64,000 nucleotides of DNA from Uloborus plumipes (taxonomy: Eukaryota; Arthropoda; Arachnida; Araneae; Uloboridae), in contig JAXGGA010001657.1 in the NCBI GenBank assembly GCA_038373865.1, positions 1 through 64,000 on the forward strand, read 5' to 3'. A model generated the notes under the pieces. It did no database searches. It saw only the letters and a program-made list of their open reading frames with translations, and was not told the DNA's origin. Below are positions 22,310 to 34,780 of this stretch, piece by piece. How positions within the stretch are numbered: the first letter of the stretch is position 1; every line of letters begins with the position of its first letter. The translations under genes and the position numbers were made by a program.

Positions 22310-22650
22310 CAGTGGTGCTCAATTTTTTTTATCCGAGGGCAATAACTCATATAATAAATTATTCTCGTGGGCAAGCATACACATAAAGTAACTTAAAACT
22401 TTTCTAAATAACATGTGAAAATACGGAAAAGGAAAATACTAAAAAGCAAAAATTGTTGTTATTTCTACTAGCTGTTTCTTTTATTAAAAGCATTTGTTTT
22501 TTGACACCAAATTCTTAATAATTGGCTCCGAATTTGTATCATTGTCACTAGTCATACTTTTCGATTGGTAGTTTCGGCGAAAAGAACGGACAAAACGGAT
22601 TAGTTACGCGCACCGGATGTGGCCCGTGGGTCGTAGGTTGGGCACCACCG
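22310..22650. mobile_element. hAT (Charlie-like) MITE, 341 bp
   Basis: The left end CAGTGGTGCTCAA and right end TTGGGCACCACCG are inverted repeats of the type common in Charlie-group hAT elements. The candidate 8-bp flanks (TTCTCACC and CTCAAACC) match at five positions, so the target duplication is decayed or the boundary is off by a base. Confidence 0.65.
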
Positions 22651-22684
22651 CTCAAACCGAAATCTTGTTCAGGTGAGAATTATA

Positions 22685-23671
22685 CGGTAGTTTGGGGAAA
22701 GATGCTTTATTTTATGTTTCACATACAAGAATCAACAAAAAAAGCTAGCCAGTCATATAGAATGAAGGAACATGCATATTGAGAGTACAGTGAACTCTCA
22801 CTTATGCGCTGGCCCAAGAGACCGACAGAAAAAGACGCATAAGTGAGAGAGACGTATAAGTGAACAAGCCTGTTTAAAGGACTAAAACGCACCATAGGTT
22901 CCAATGAGAGAATGAATAAGAATGTTTTTATAGACAAGGGACATATTACTATGGTTTGGCAATTACTGTAACGTAACTATAATGATTAAGAGAAAACAAA
23001 AATTGTAGCATACCTAATTACAAACTGTTCCCTTTAAAACTATCCATAATAGGTAATTGTCCCTCTCCGAGCTATAGTTCATGCGGAAAAAACGCCTTCC
23101 GTGAGCAATAAAGGCGAAAGATTGAAGAGGAAAGTGAAGAAAAATGCTTATTTTTTAATTATTTTTTTTTTTTTTTTTTGCATTTTACGGAAAATTCGGC
23201 GCAAAGGTGAAATATTTATCTTTAGAGCGACGCATAAACGAATGATACTGTCATTATTTTGCTATGAAGTGTGCTGGGACCATTAAAAATCGTCGTTTAA
23301 GTGAAAAAGGCGCATAAATGAGGCGGTGTATAAGTGAGAGTTCACTGTATATATTAATTGGTTTAAATATAACGTTGGTTTAAGAGGTGTTTTTATAGTG
23401 TGTTGTCATTTTTACCGCTTTTATGAGTACCCGAATTAGTGTTAAATGCCTTTGGCTAAGACGTCGTATGTTTTGGGGGGAAGATGCTGTAGCTTTTCGA
23501 TACGCCCTAGAGAAAACATTGATTCTACTCGAAACATAGATGTAAACAGCAACACCGAACCGTCGGAAAAAATGTAATTCGATAAAATACATTGCAGGCA
23601 ATAGTTGGAGCAAAAAACTCTTGTAAGACATCTTCCCCCCAAAACTGCACTAACAGCATCTTCCCCATCGG
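22685..23671. mobile_element. Possible TA-flanked element with GGGGAAGATGC ends, enclosing the pogo-like MITE
   Basis: TA then CGGTAGTTTGGGGAAAGATG at 22683 pairs with CATCTTCCCCATCGG then TA at 23673. A second GGGGGGAAGATG and its complement lie inside near 23476 and 23632. The 22788-23347 element is nested within. The ends are imperfect, so this is a moderate call. Confidence 0.5.
22788..23347. mobile_element. pogo/Tigger-like MITE, 560 bp
   Basis: The left end CAGTGAACTCTCACTTATGC and the right end (TATAAGTGAGAGTTCACTG) are terminal inverted repeats flanked by TA on both sides (22786-22787 and 23348-23349). CAGT-starting ends followed by a pyrimidine-rich CTTAT word are typical of pogo/Tigger elements of the Tc1/mariner group. 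Further GACGCATAAGTGAGAG and GGCGCATAAATGAGG words form subterminal repeats. No transposase frame is present. Confidence 0.83.
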
Positions 23672-23967
23672 TATGGGGAAGATGCCAAAAGGGAAGGGTT
23701 TTGTAATCAATATTTTCGGCGGTAAAAATATGTTCTTCAAACTCATAACTAATTTTTAAGAATCACAAAGTCTATATTTTGTGGATAAATTAGATTTTTA
23801 AAAATAAAACCAATGCGCTGTTTTTTTTTTAAATTAACGTTGAAAACGTCGTCTTCCACCCTATCGACATCAGTCAGTTTCAACTGCTCTGGCAGGACCA
23901 ACAACCAGAATTTTCGGAAAAGGAGGAGCGTCACTCACTCATATTTTGAAAGTTTGTTTCATTATTA

Positions 23968-24313
23968 CACTGTAAAAAATAGATGTTGTTTTTACAGCAC
24001 AATACGACTAATTTTACAGTAATTTTACAATAATGAACTGTTAAATTGCTAATTTTACAGTAGTAGATGGTAAAATTGCTAGTTTCAGTTTATTACTGTG
24101 CATTTTACAATTTTAAACTGGAATATCTTATGTCAGTATTATACTGTTGTTTTACAGTATAGTACAGCTAATTTAATGGTAATATTGCTAATTTTACAGT
24201 AATAAACTGTAAAGTTGCTAGTTTTACAATTTATTACTGTGTTTTTACAGCTTTAAACTGGAACCTCTGTTGCCAGTATTACACTATAAAAACAACAGCT
24301 TATTTTTGCAGTG
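23968..24313. mobile_element. CACTGYAAAAA/TA family MITE, copy 2
   Basis: A TA flank, then CACTGTAAAAAATAGATG on the left and TTTTTGCAGTG then TA on the right, 346 bp. The interior shows the family's alternating words GCTAATTTTACAGTA, ATAAACTGTAAA and TTTTAAACTGGAAC, with two CCAGTATTATACTG/CAGTATTACACTA blocks. These form several stacked small hairpins. Confidence 0.87.
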
Positions 24314-26919
24314 TAACAGCCTACTATTTGCTTTTTTCAGACTTGCCGTTTTCATTTCTTTTCAATCGATGATAGGGCAATTAAAGTCACAAGACAGTTT
24401 TAAAACAAAACCAAAAGTGAACAAATTTTGTTTTCATCAAAGGCATCCAAAATTTAAATTTAGAAAAACCCTTTGAATAATGAATAGGATTTTTTTTCTA
24501 TGTGTAGCAACATCATAGAACACTCTAGGAGTATATTAGACACATGGATTGTATCATTGGAAATTAATCCTTAAGAATTATTTCAAAAAGAAAAAAAAAG
24601 CATCCAGCTAAGTGATTTCTAACCGAAGCATTACTTGCGAGAGAGATTGGTGGATACTACGCTCAAAACATGCTGTTTAGGGTTTGGGATAGGAGAAAAT
24701 ACAAGTCCTACCAATTTAATCTGTTTTCAAGTGTTTATAAAATACCTTTTTTTTTTCTCTTACTGCACACTTTTAGCTCTTCGTCATCAGATAAGACGTG
24801 GAAAAATGCTTTTTGTGTTTGACGACATATTTTTTGAATTTTGAAAGAGAAAAATTGGAGTTATTTCGTAGGAGTGTTTATATAAAACTTAACAATAGCG
24901 AAAATGTCACGGGTAAAATTTTCAAAATTTTAATTCACTAAAGAGAGGAACATTTTGAAGTTAAATATTGCCATCTAACCCCATTTTCTCCTATATGATT
25001 CTTGCAACGCAAATGAAGGGAAGTTTTGGAATGGTGAAGGAATAAGGAATATCGAAGCTTCTCTTCCGTTAAATTCTCCTGATTAGCTATAATATTATGA
25101 AATACTACTAAATCCATCCCAAGAAACTCAGCAGTCAGTTTCGCTTAGTTGCCTGCTTTAATTCAATGCGTTTACTGTAAAGGAATTTAGGCCATCGACA
25201 TTTAAGAAACTCTTGCAGATAAATATGACTTAATAAAATTTTAGTCTAAATAAATTTTTAGAAGTCTACGTTTTAAATTTCAAATAGCCACATGTGTATT
25301 AAAAATTAGTAGTTTTTCACGCACTTCTCATTTTTAGCTGATAACTATTTCTGCATAGTAGATAAATGTTTTTTTTAAATGTAAAATTGGCTAGCCATTG
25401 GTCTTGTAACCCAACTGGAAAAAACAGAAAATAAAAAGTACTCCAGAGAGCCGAATAAAAATAATGCAGAAGCTGTACAAAAAACTAGAGTTTAAAATCT
25501 GAAGCTGACTTAGTAAAAATTGTTGATAAATATTATCATTGCGATTTCTGAAAATTAAACTATATATTGTTTCTCTCAACTATAATATTACTAAACGACT
25601 CATTTCACCTTGTTATGCTCAAAGTCCTAATAATTACAATACTTTTATATGTCTCTTTGAAACTTGTTTCTCGTCACATTTCGTTTATTTTAAATGCATT
25701 ATTATGTATTACCTAAATGTTTCACATAAAATCCCCAAATAAGAATACCTTTTAACTTTTTTTGGAAACGTAAAACTGAAAAAAATGACTTGTAATCAAA
25801 TATAAATAGTCACAACGAGTTTAATGTTTATCAGCTTTGATTTTGATTATTAAATCAATATGTTATGCAAAATTCGCATATAAAAGTAGCATTCCATAAT
25901 ACCCCAAGTTCTTCTACACACACTCTAAAATTAAGTACGACTTTTCTCAATAGCTCGGCAATGCAAATTGAGCAAAAGATTTCCATTTTAATTTTATGCC
26001 AACACTTTTTAAATAAAAAATCCTAACACATTTATGTCCTATTATTGCTTAAATATTTTTCCGAAGGTTGAGATCAAGCATATGGAGTCTTAACTTTTTT
26101 AACTACTTCAATAGATATACTAATATTAATATATATTCCCATTTTTCTATCCTCACTATAATTATAATCACATAATAATGTTTTAACGATTGAAAGAGTT
26201 AAAAGAAATCTAGTATTTTTCAAAGCTAAGTGATGGTTTCAATTTCAACACACTCGAAGCATTTTCATAAAGGATTAATTCACTATCATTTACAACATTC
26301 CCTTAATACTTCTAATTTATGCCCCATGTCGTAAGACCTTCATGAGTTAAAGGCATTCTGAAAATATATATTACAGAAACGGATTTCGGAAATTATTTAA
26401 GAATTTAAACGTCAGAGCTTCGGTTCTAGTAACTGCATTTGACCCTTGCTAAATATTAGCTCCCACCTGTTACTTCACACGGATAAGTTATATAGCTTGT
26501 TACTGAAAGTTAAATCTATTCTGATTTAGTTAATTGTAGTGCATTTGAGACATTCGTTAAAGATTCAAAACCCGAGTAAATCTTATCTTAAAGATGTATA
26601 AATAGCAGGAAGAGAACTGTTTTACTCTTAATTTGTCTATTCGCAACTGTCTATATCCACCAGTCTTCGTTTCGGCTTGCAATCAATTTGGACAATGAAC
26701 AAGTTTTCTTCAAAGGGGGATTATTAAAAACATTAACTATTTTTGAATTATAATTTTCTATTATCACATAATCTCCTGAGTATGGAGACGGGGGTTAAAA
26801 TATGCTAACTTTTTATCCCAACAGATAGCTGGAACAAATCTTGTTCAAAGCTTCTAATTTTGTAGTAAGACAAGTAAAATGCTGCTTCTTCTCTACTAAT
26901 AATAAAGTAGAAAGTTAGT
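24314..26919. other. Non-coding stretch of 2.6 kb, nothing identified
   Basis: AT-rich sequence throughout. I find no exon with splice signals, no RNA gene and no paired termini. This is one of the few sizeable parts of the window without visible repeat structure. Confidence 0.4.
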
Positions 26920-27260
26920 CTGGATATCTGGACAGGTGTCTGGATGGATATCTCTAACGCACGTAGGGCCAAGACTTTTTCGTCGAATTTCATGAAATTT
27001 AGCACAAATTTAACTTATATCATGGGGTGGGCACCTCGAAGCTTTTTTTGAAAATGCTATTTTCTTATCTTTTCCAATTTCAACCTCATTTCTCCCTTGT
27101 ATTTGATAATATGAGGGGAAAAAAATTCATGCACCGTTTTAAGTTTTAGATCATTCGAAAGCTCAAAATTTTTTACATAATAAGAATTTATGTTTGAAAT
27201 GTCTACTAGAATTAAGAGAACTGCGAGAATTGATTTTAGAAAACCGGTATCCAAAGCTTA
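26920..27260. repeat. Probable decayed dispersed repeat
   Basis: Words such as TCTGGACAGGTGTCTGGATG and GAATTTCATGAAATTTAGCA give this stretch the look of a retroposon or DNA-element consensus. No second copy is seen in the window. A minus-strand frame at 27057-27254 begins with a hydrophobic run but overlaps this repeat and has no family match, so it is not called as a gene. Confidence 0.3.
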
Positions 27261-27367
27261 CCTTAAGCATGTCAAGTGATTCTAAACGATTGTGACCTGA
27301 AGAATAAAATCAAAAGTTAAAAAATAAACTTCATTTTTGCAACGGAAATCAACTTTTTGTTTTGTTG

Positions 27368-30300
27368 CGGGTCAATCCATGCGAAATCATACAGGAGAAC
27401 TTAACATTGTTGCTCACTATTTTTGATTTTTAAAATTTTTTGCCTGTTAATTAACTGTTATATTGGGAGCATGAAACAATGGTTTAAAAAATTTTAAACC
27501 TTCATAATTTTTTTTGGCAAGCACTTTTCAGTAGCTGCAGAAGCGACTTTTCATGAAAAGAGTACTTTGTGAAGATGCTTATAACGTTTTTATTTATATA
27601 CATATCAAAATGATTTAAAAACCACTTGATTGAGCAAAAAATGATCTAAATTTCTATACCAGTTATTTTTCTGATAATTAGTAACAAATTTGTGTAAAAT
27701 TGGCTTAAAAATAAGATTTTTTGTGTGAAATTTTACATTTTTGGCATAAAAATATTAGTAGAAGGAATTAAGTCTCACCCTTACTTTTTTTCCCTTGAAT
27801 AGATATCTCATAGGACTATTCCCAGAAGTAGTGTGAAACATTTGAAGACAGTCCTTTTTTTTTATATAATTTGTCAAACTTGGCATTTTGGAGAAAAAAT
27901 GCTAATTTTGAGATTTAATATCTGAAAAGGGACTGAATGAAAATCTACAAAAATTTAACTGGATAACCTTCTTATAGTAGTAAATATGTAACAAAATTTT
28001 TATGAGGGATATCGTTCTAGTTTTAGAGATATGGAGCCGCGAAGTTGACTGAAAAATCTCATTTATTTTGACGCCAAAAAATCATCACATAATGCAAAAT
28101 TAATTATTCTCATAATATTAGATGAGTTTTTTGTGGTATAAACTAACCCTTTTACCGAAACATATAATATTTTAATTTATTTTCCATTTACAGAAAGAAA
28201 TAATTTAGATATTGTGTTTTTATAAATGCATTTTTTTCTATGTGTTAGTCATAAAAACATTATTTTCCTAAAGCGGTCTTTATGCATCTAGTGAGCAAAG
28301 AACAATTATAGTTTTAATCTAACCTACAACTCTTCATTTATTTTTAAAAGTTTTAAACGTTAAAACCCCCTACAGCACCAAAAAGTGGCTCAAAATCCGA
28401 ATTTAAGCTCGAGATCCTGCCATTTTCCGTGAGACTGCGTCTGTATAACAGCAGAAAATGGAGGACGTATTTTTGCGGAAAAGGGTAGGATCTAGAGCAG
28501 TGTTTCCCAACCTTTTCAAGCTCATCACCCCTTCAAGATGCTGACTGACACCTATCGCTCCCCCCCCCCCTTCTTTTTTCTTCCTCGAAAAAACCATAAT
28601 TTGGAGCAAGTGAACATCTATAATATTAAAAATATAAGTACCTAAAAGAGCGGTAAATTCTTAAGGGGCGATGAGTACTTAGAAGAGAAAATAGCAGTAA
28701 AAAAAGGGTAACGAAAACCGAAATTGTAAATATGTACGAAACCGCTTGTTCAGTGTTCAGGCAATTAATTACACGTTAAGAAAGAAACAAATTGAAGTTC
28801 AAGCGCTTCCTCTTTGCACCTCGGATTAACCTTAGTGAATATTTTATCATTCACAGTCAATTTTATGAATTTTCAGATTTTCAATTTATTTTCCTTCCAA
28901 TTTTTTGTTTCAATAATTTTAATCACCCAGATTCCAGTGAACAAAAGAAAATAATTTCTTGAAAAATGTACTTCTGTTTTTCGATAAGTACGTCAATGAT
29001 CTTAGTTAAATGTTTCCCTTCAAATAATTATATCAGTTCGCTTCGTGAAAGAAAAAAAATAAAGGTTTAAAAGTGATTAGTCATAGTAGCTTTATTGCGT
29101 ACATTTTACTTCAAATTAAAGTTAGGTACTTATATTTTTAATATTATAGATGTTCACTTGCTCCAAATTATGGTTTTTTCGAGGAAGAAAAAAGAAGGGG
29201 GGGGGGGCGATAGGTGTCAGTCAGCATCTTGAAGGGGTGATGAGCTTGAAAAGGTTGGGAAACACTGCTCTAGATCCTACCCTTTTCTGCAAAAATACGT
29301 CCTCCATTTTCTGCTGTTATACAGACGCAGTCTCACGGAAAATGGCAGGATCTCGAGCTTAAATTCGGATTTTGAGCGACTTTTTGGTGCTGTAGGGGGG
29401 TTTTAACGTTTTAAACTTTTAAAAATAAATGAAGAGTTGTAGGTTAGATTAAAACTATAATTGTTCTTTGCTCACTAGATGCATAAAGACCGCTTTAGGA
29501 AAATAATGTTTTTATGACTAACACATCGAAAAAAATGCATTTATAAAAACATAATATCTAAATTATTTCTTTCTGTAAATGGAAAATAAATTAAAATATT
29601 ATATGTTTCGGTAAAAGGGTTAGTTTATACCACAAAAAACTCATCTAATATTATGAGAATAATTAATTTTGCATTATGTGATGATTTTTTGGCGTCAAAA
29701 TAAATGAGATTTTTCAGTCAACTTCGCGGCTCCATATCTCTAAAACTAGAACGATATCACTCATAAAAATTTTGTTACATATTTACTACTATAAGAAGGT
29801 TATCCAGTTAAATTTTTGTAGATTTTCATTCAGTCCCTTTTCAGATATTAAATCTCAAAGTTAGCATTTTTTCTCCAAAATGCCAAGTTTGACAAATTAT
29901 ATAAAAAAAAGGACTGTCTTCAAATGTTTCACACTACTTCTGGGAATAGTCCTATGAGATATCTATTCAAGGGAAAAAAAGTAAGGGTGAGTCTTAATTC
30001 CTTCTACTAATATTTTTATGCCAAAAATGTAAAATTTCACACAAAAAATCTTATTTTTAAGCCAATTTTACACAAATTTGTTACTAATTATCAGAAAAAT
30101 AACTGGTATAGAAATTTAGATCATTTTTTGCTCAATCAAGTGGTTTTTAAATCATTTTGATATATTTATAAATAAAAAAGTTATAAGCATCTTTACAAAG
30201 TACTCTTTTCACGAAAAGTCGCATCCGCAGCTACTGAAAAGTGCTTGCCAAAAACAATTCTGAAGGTTTAAAATTTTTTAAACCATTGTTCCATGCTCCC

Positions 30301-30388
30301 AATATAACAGTTAATTAACAGGCAAAAAGTTTTAAAAATCAAAAATAGTGAGCAACATGGTCTGTATGATCTCACATGGATTGACCCT
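27368..30388. repeat. 3-kb inverted repeat with 1.27-kb arms
   Basis: The left arm (27368-28635, beginning GGGTCAATCCATGCGAAATC) is the reverse complement of the right arm (29122-30388, ending GATCTCACATGGATTGACCC). The spacer of about 486 bp (28636-29121) is single-copy. Scattered differences between arms (for example TATGTGTTAG against CACATCG near 28240 and 29524) imply a few percent divergence, so this is not a simple read-foldback artefact. The outer parts of the arms have no recognised gene. The inner ends are the termini of a hAT element (28498-29267). Confidence 0.9.
28498..29267. mobile_element. hAT element at the centre of the inverted repeat
   Basis: The ends CAGTGTTTCCCAACCTTTTC and its inverted partner GAAAAGGTTGGGAAACACTG are classic hAT (Charlie-like) termini, with homology running about 138 bp inward. 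The flanks are ATCTAGAG and CTCTAGAT, agreeing in the central TCTAGA, the preferred target of Charlie-type hAT elements. It carries a C/G homopolymer (28561-28570 and 29199-29208). Mirror-image frames at 28403-28609 and 29150-29362 are by-products of the inverted arms. Confidence 0.83.
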
Positions 30389-31330
30389 TGCCCTTGTTAT
30401 GTATTTTAGCCCCTCTGTTTGTTTCGTTTTTTTTTTTTTTTTTTTGCTTAGTTTATTAAAAAAAACTTTATTTAAAAGCGCTCCAAGCATCTTTTTTATT
30501 GAAAAATAATAAAATTGAAAGATTGGCAGTGAAATAAAAGTCATGTGCTTTTATTTTGTTCGTTTGAATGGAAATATTCTCAGTAAAATACTTATTAAAG
30601 TAAATTGTACACCTCGTAAGGGTTGTTAAGGGTGTAAAGTTCTTTCCAAAATGAGGAATATTAGAAAGATGTACTATTTTAATTTTTAAAGTAGAAAAGA
30701 AAATTTAAAAATTTATTTTCAACCTTTTTCTAAGTTTCTGTTGGTTCCCGTAAGAAACAATTTTTTTTTATCCTCTTACTGTATACTGTTAATAAAATAT
30801 AGTTGAACTTATATATAGTTGATGAAAACTAGTTAAAATGTAGTTTCAACTAAAATTTAAATACGTTTAATTGTGAGGAATTTGCTTATTATTACTGATT
30901 TTTATTTCTACTGCTGATGTTTCTTTTAAAATAATAAATAATTTTTACTTTAAATACTTCTAGAAGAAAGTAATTACTTATAATTTTTCTTAGAGAAAAC
31001 TCAGTTGACGGTTTGATGCTTGATTTATTATTAATTGATTGTATTAATATCAAGGATGATATTTTATTAGAAACAAACTGTTCTAGCGAATTTTAGTTCA
31101 ATTAACAAAATAAACGTTTTTGAAATTCACAGGTCTTAAATTTATGTATATATATATATTTTTTTTTTTGGCCCCATGTAGGTAAAATTTCAATTTACAT
31201 TGGTAAATAAATGACGGCACTAATGGGACGGAAAAGACATTATAAATGGTCAAGTATTTGATGATAACGCAGAGACGTCTCGAAAATTTTAGCCCGTGAT
31301 GTGCGAAATTTCCTCCCAAGTTTTTTCCAT
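30389..31330. other. Non-coding stretch with poly-T and TA microsatellite
   Basis: A T run at about 30428-30446 and an AT dinucleotide tract near 31145-31160. Otherwise AT-rich sequence with no gene seen. Confidence 0.45.
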
Positions 31331-32497
31331 GGGCTGCGACATCGATGTCGATGTTTTGGAAACATCGATATTTTTGCGAAAACATCCATCAATGTTTTTG
31401 CTAAAACATCGATGTTTTTACCATCGATGTTTGAGGGTCGATGTTTTCCCAACATCGCGGTTTTGGGATCGATGTTTTTTTTTTATGTCGATGTTTTATA
31501 ATCCAACAAAAAAAGCTTGATGAAAATATGTGATATGCAGACGTATTAAGATCTTTTCATCCTTAATCATAAGTTTCAGTATTAATCTCATTAGAAAACA
31601 TTTTCTATGATTATTATCGATATTTTAATCTTTATGTTTCTAAAACATTTCTAATTTGCTTTCGCCATTTTTAAAAAAATGTTATTTATTTCATTATTTT
31701 TCTTTATGTGAATGTTTTATACTTCAGCAAAAAAAAAAAAAAAAAAAAGAAAAAAATCATCAAGATATTCGGCTAAAAGTTTTATCGTTAATCAGCCGAT
31801 GTTTTAAGATCGATGTCTTTTAATCATCACTGTTTCGCGTTCGATGTTTTTTTTTTTCTTTCGATGTCTGTTTAACATTTCAGCAAAAATCAATAAAATA
31901 TGCAATAAAAAAGATTTATCTTTAACATTTGCAATATCTATAGAATTGAAATTTTTTTTTTTAAAATTTCTATCGATGATTTATGGTCAACGATTTTTAA
32001 AAATCGTTGTTTTGGCTTTGCATTAAAATTTTTTTTTTTTAAATTTCTATCGATGATTTATGGTCAACGATTTTTAAAAATCGTTGTTTTGGCTTTGCAT
32101 TAAAATTTTTTTAGATAACAGTGTTTTACATTTCAACAAAAAAAGTTTCACAAAAATATGCGATAAATAAAAGTTATACAGTTAATCAACAGTAGCAATA
32201 TCTATCACACTAAAAAAGTTTTCTATAATTGACATCGATATCTACGGTTGATGTTTTTCAGGAGACAAAAGATAAATCTAATTGAGTGATATAAAGAGGT
32301 GCAATGTATTGGGGAGTTACTGTATTACTGTACATTTAAATGTGTAAGTAATTTTTTTTTTAAATAATCGATGTTTTTAAACATCGATGTTTGAAAACAT
32401 CGATGTTTTTTGGTCGATGTATCAATACCATCGATATCTTAATTTCGAAACATCGATGTCTTGAAACATCGATGTTTTGCCTTCGATGTCGCACCCC
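31331..32497. mobile_element. Non-autonomous element built of ATCGATGTTTT repeats, 1167 bp
   Basis: The left end GGGCTGCGACATCGATGTCG and the right end (CTTCGATGTCGCACCCC) are imperfect inverted repeats. The first 170 bp and last 140 bp consist of palindromic ATCGATGTTTT / AAAACATCGAT words in both orientations. The middle has CGATGTTTT at intervals. A partial second copy begins at 56255. Frames at 31240-31520 are translations of the same motif (repeated CFxxSMF or HRCF patterns) and are not genes. The superfamily is unassigned; no clear target duplication was found. Confidence 0.75.
31957..32110 (+). repeat. Two near-perfect tandem copies of a 76-bp unit
   Basis: The unit contains TTTCTATCGATGATTTATGG and an inner hairpin AACGATTTTTAAAAATCGTT, followed by GTTTTGGCTTTGCATTAAAA. 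Both copies are nearly identical, indicating a recent duplication inside the element. Confidence 0.85.
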
Positions 32498-32839
32498 AAA
32501 AAGAAAGTAATAATGATAGAGTGAATGATTAGAATTTGACTTTCCGATCACTAACACTTTTCAGTGTTGTCATTAAAAAGAATGGGGCTCTTGGAAGAAT
32601 GTGTAAGATAACAATATTCAAACATTTACACCGTGAATCAATGACAAAAAAATTTTCGTGAATCAATGACAAAAAAAACTTTTACAATGATTTATCTTCT
32701 AAGTATCACCGATTTTAGCATCATTCAATGCATTCCCAAATTCGAAAAATCGTTTTTTTTCTCAAAATTTGTCGCCAACTTGGTGATATATGTGCAAGTG
32801 GTTGCCAAATCATGACATCACTTAAGTTTACATTGAAAT
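32498..32839. other. Short non-coding stretch
   Basis: A tandem pair CGTGAATCAATGACAAAAAA lies near 32632-32680, and TTGTCGCCAACTTGGTGATA near 32768 echoes the TTGGCGA minisatellite words. Nothing else is seen. Confidence 0.4.
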
Positions 32840-33260
32840 TACCAGATTCAACCCAAAAAAGGGTATAAGACCCCTTTGAGAACATTCGAATGCAACTATA
32901 AAGGGAGGGGCACAACTAGACCTCCCTCAGAGCCAGCATGCCGAACGAGAACCTTCCACGGCACACCCTTTTTGAGTTATGAAAGATACGTACATACATA
33001 CGTACGTACGCGCATACGCACATACATACGTATAGACCGACCACAGGAGGAAATTCGTCGTAAATTACTCGGGGATGGTCGAAAAGTATGTTTCGACTTT
33101 TAATATGTTTGTAGGTGCATTTGCACGTGCTGACGGGTCGAAAACATTGCTCAACTTTCATTCGGGTGTGCGCAAAATAGAAATTTAGGCCAAAATTTGA
33201 GTGAAAATTTTTTCGTGATCACAGTACCTCCTTTACTACGTAAAATGAAGTAAAAAAAGC
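32840..33260. repeat. Dispersed repeat with ACGT/ACAT microsatellite
   Basis: The order is GGGTATAAGACCCCTTTGAG, CCTCCCTCAGAGCCAGCATG, GAGTTATGAAAGATACG, then an (ACGTACATACAT)-type tract at about 32986-33035, a GACCGACC box, AAATTCGTCGTAAATTACTC, and a terminal part ending CCTCCTTTACTACGTAAAA. The ordered non-repetitive blocks around a microsatellite suggest a dispersed element. Frames on both strands here translate the microsatellite (TYVRTRIRTYIR) and are not supported as genes. Confidence 0.5.
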
Positions 33261-34012
33261 AACAAATGTGTTACAGTGAGAAATATCCCAAATTATTGAT
33301 AAATATTGCAGAAATACCTTACTGTTCATAAAGCGATCTTTTTTTTTTTTTCACCGCAGAACAGCAAGAAGTAAGCATTCTCAAACGAAGATAGCATACA
33401 TGCAGCAAATGCTGAAAAAATAACTGTATTTTTATTTTCCATTAGCATTGGTGCTCATCAGCAAGCTAAAAATAACATTAATAAGAGCTTCAGCGACTAT
33501 TTCATTGGCTATTGGCAACAACAGAGCTCAATATGATATCTCATGGTATTTTAGCAGACTAAATTGGGCGCATTGCGAAATGGAAACACGCGGCGTTTAA
33601 GGGCTAATCCCCAGATGTATATCTTCTCCTACTATTATATGTCTCATTTACCTCTGGTCATCACTTCCAAATGAAGATATACTACTTTCATCTATCCAAG
33701 TGATTTGTTTTTCTTTGGGCATCTGTCCAATCAAAGTACTTTGGCTTCCAGAAATCCTTTCTGTGATGACGCTCCTCATAAAATTTACTTTCTTACTTTT
33801 ATGCAATCTTCAAATCAAAGGCTTCATAGCTGTGCATTTGTCATTCTTAGACAATATTTTTCTTATGCATCAACTTTTGTGAAAAGTTATTGTAACTTAA
33901 ATGAAAAGTGATCGACTTCTGATTGGTTGTCTTTCCCTCGTGGTGTTCCCTCTCGTTTGATTTTTAATCTGTCAATAGGTTAGATTTTGCCTTTTGTCTT
34001 GAATTTTTATTG
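33261..34012. other. Non-coding stretch, nothing identified
   Basis: AT-rich sequence with no recognised feature. Two overlapping frames near 33700-33911 lack any family resemblance. Confidence 0.4.
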
Positions 34013-34780
34013 GTTAACTAGCTTATTAGCCGGCATTACCCGGGTGCTTATTAATGCAACATAGCTTTAAAAAATATTTGAATGCTAAAATGAAATATGT
34101 GAGCCTTAAATTGATAATTCATTGTTAATCGTTATTCCTTTTTAATGTTCGCAACATAACGCAACTAGTATCTTTCAAAGGAGAGCGTTAAGTCACAATA
34201 AAATATAAAAACTCAATTTATGAATTTTAGATTTAAAATAGTAAAAGATTTCATTGTTTAACGTGACTTTTAATGTTCGCTCAACATCACTGATTTTTTG
34301 TTTTAGACCAGTAACTGTAGCAACATAATTTCTTCGTTGTACTTCTTTTAATTCATGGAAAAGTCTAACATCTTAAAAAGAAGTTGCTTGACTTGTTTCA
34401 AAGTGCAATAAAATGAGTTCTTCGAAAAACGTTTGGGGATATTTAATGGGTATCATTTATCCATAAATTGGACTCAATAAAATGTCACAGAGGAAATAAA
34501 AATATCATTCCATACTCAAATTTTTGTAAGGAAACAATAACTTATTTTCTATAGTTATGGTACTTCGATCGTATTATAGTTGTTCTATTTTTGGTCTTTT
34601 TCCTGGATATGCGATATTTATGTGATATAAATGTACTGTTGAGAAAGCTTTTAGCTCATCATCTGAAACTCACTTGGTTAACTTTAGAGTTACACGAGTA
34701 AATACGTGTTTTATCATTCTATCTTCGTGTTATGTAAATAAAGATTATTATAGATTATGATTGAGGAATAAATCGTTTTG
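34013..34780. repeat. Decayed dispersed repeat
   Basis: The left part, TTAACTAGCTTATTAGCCGGCATTACCCGGG followed by GTGAGCCTTAAATTG, shares words with the sequence after 13978. The same type of start (ATACTAGCTGTACCC) opens the repeat at 43487. The extent to the right is uncertain. Class unknown, with a retroposon-like end possible. Confidence 0.35.

Noticed and set aside
27057..27254. Frame with a hydrophobic, signal-peptide-like start
   Set aside because: It overlaps a probable dispersed repeat, has no family resemblance, and AT-rich DNA gives hydrophobic runs by chance.
28403..29362. Two nearly identical frames of about 70 codons facing each other
   Set aside because: They are the two arms of the inverted repeat, run through hAT terminal sequence and a G run, and have no domain.
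31240..31520. Cys/His/Arg-rich frames suggesting zinc-finger-like spacing
   Set aside because: The pattern comes from translating ATCGATGTTTT repeats; the spacing is not that of a zinc finger.
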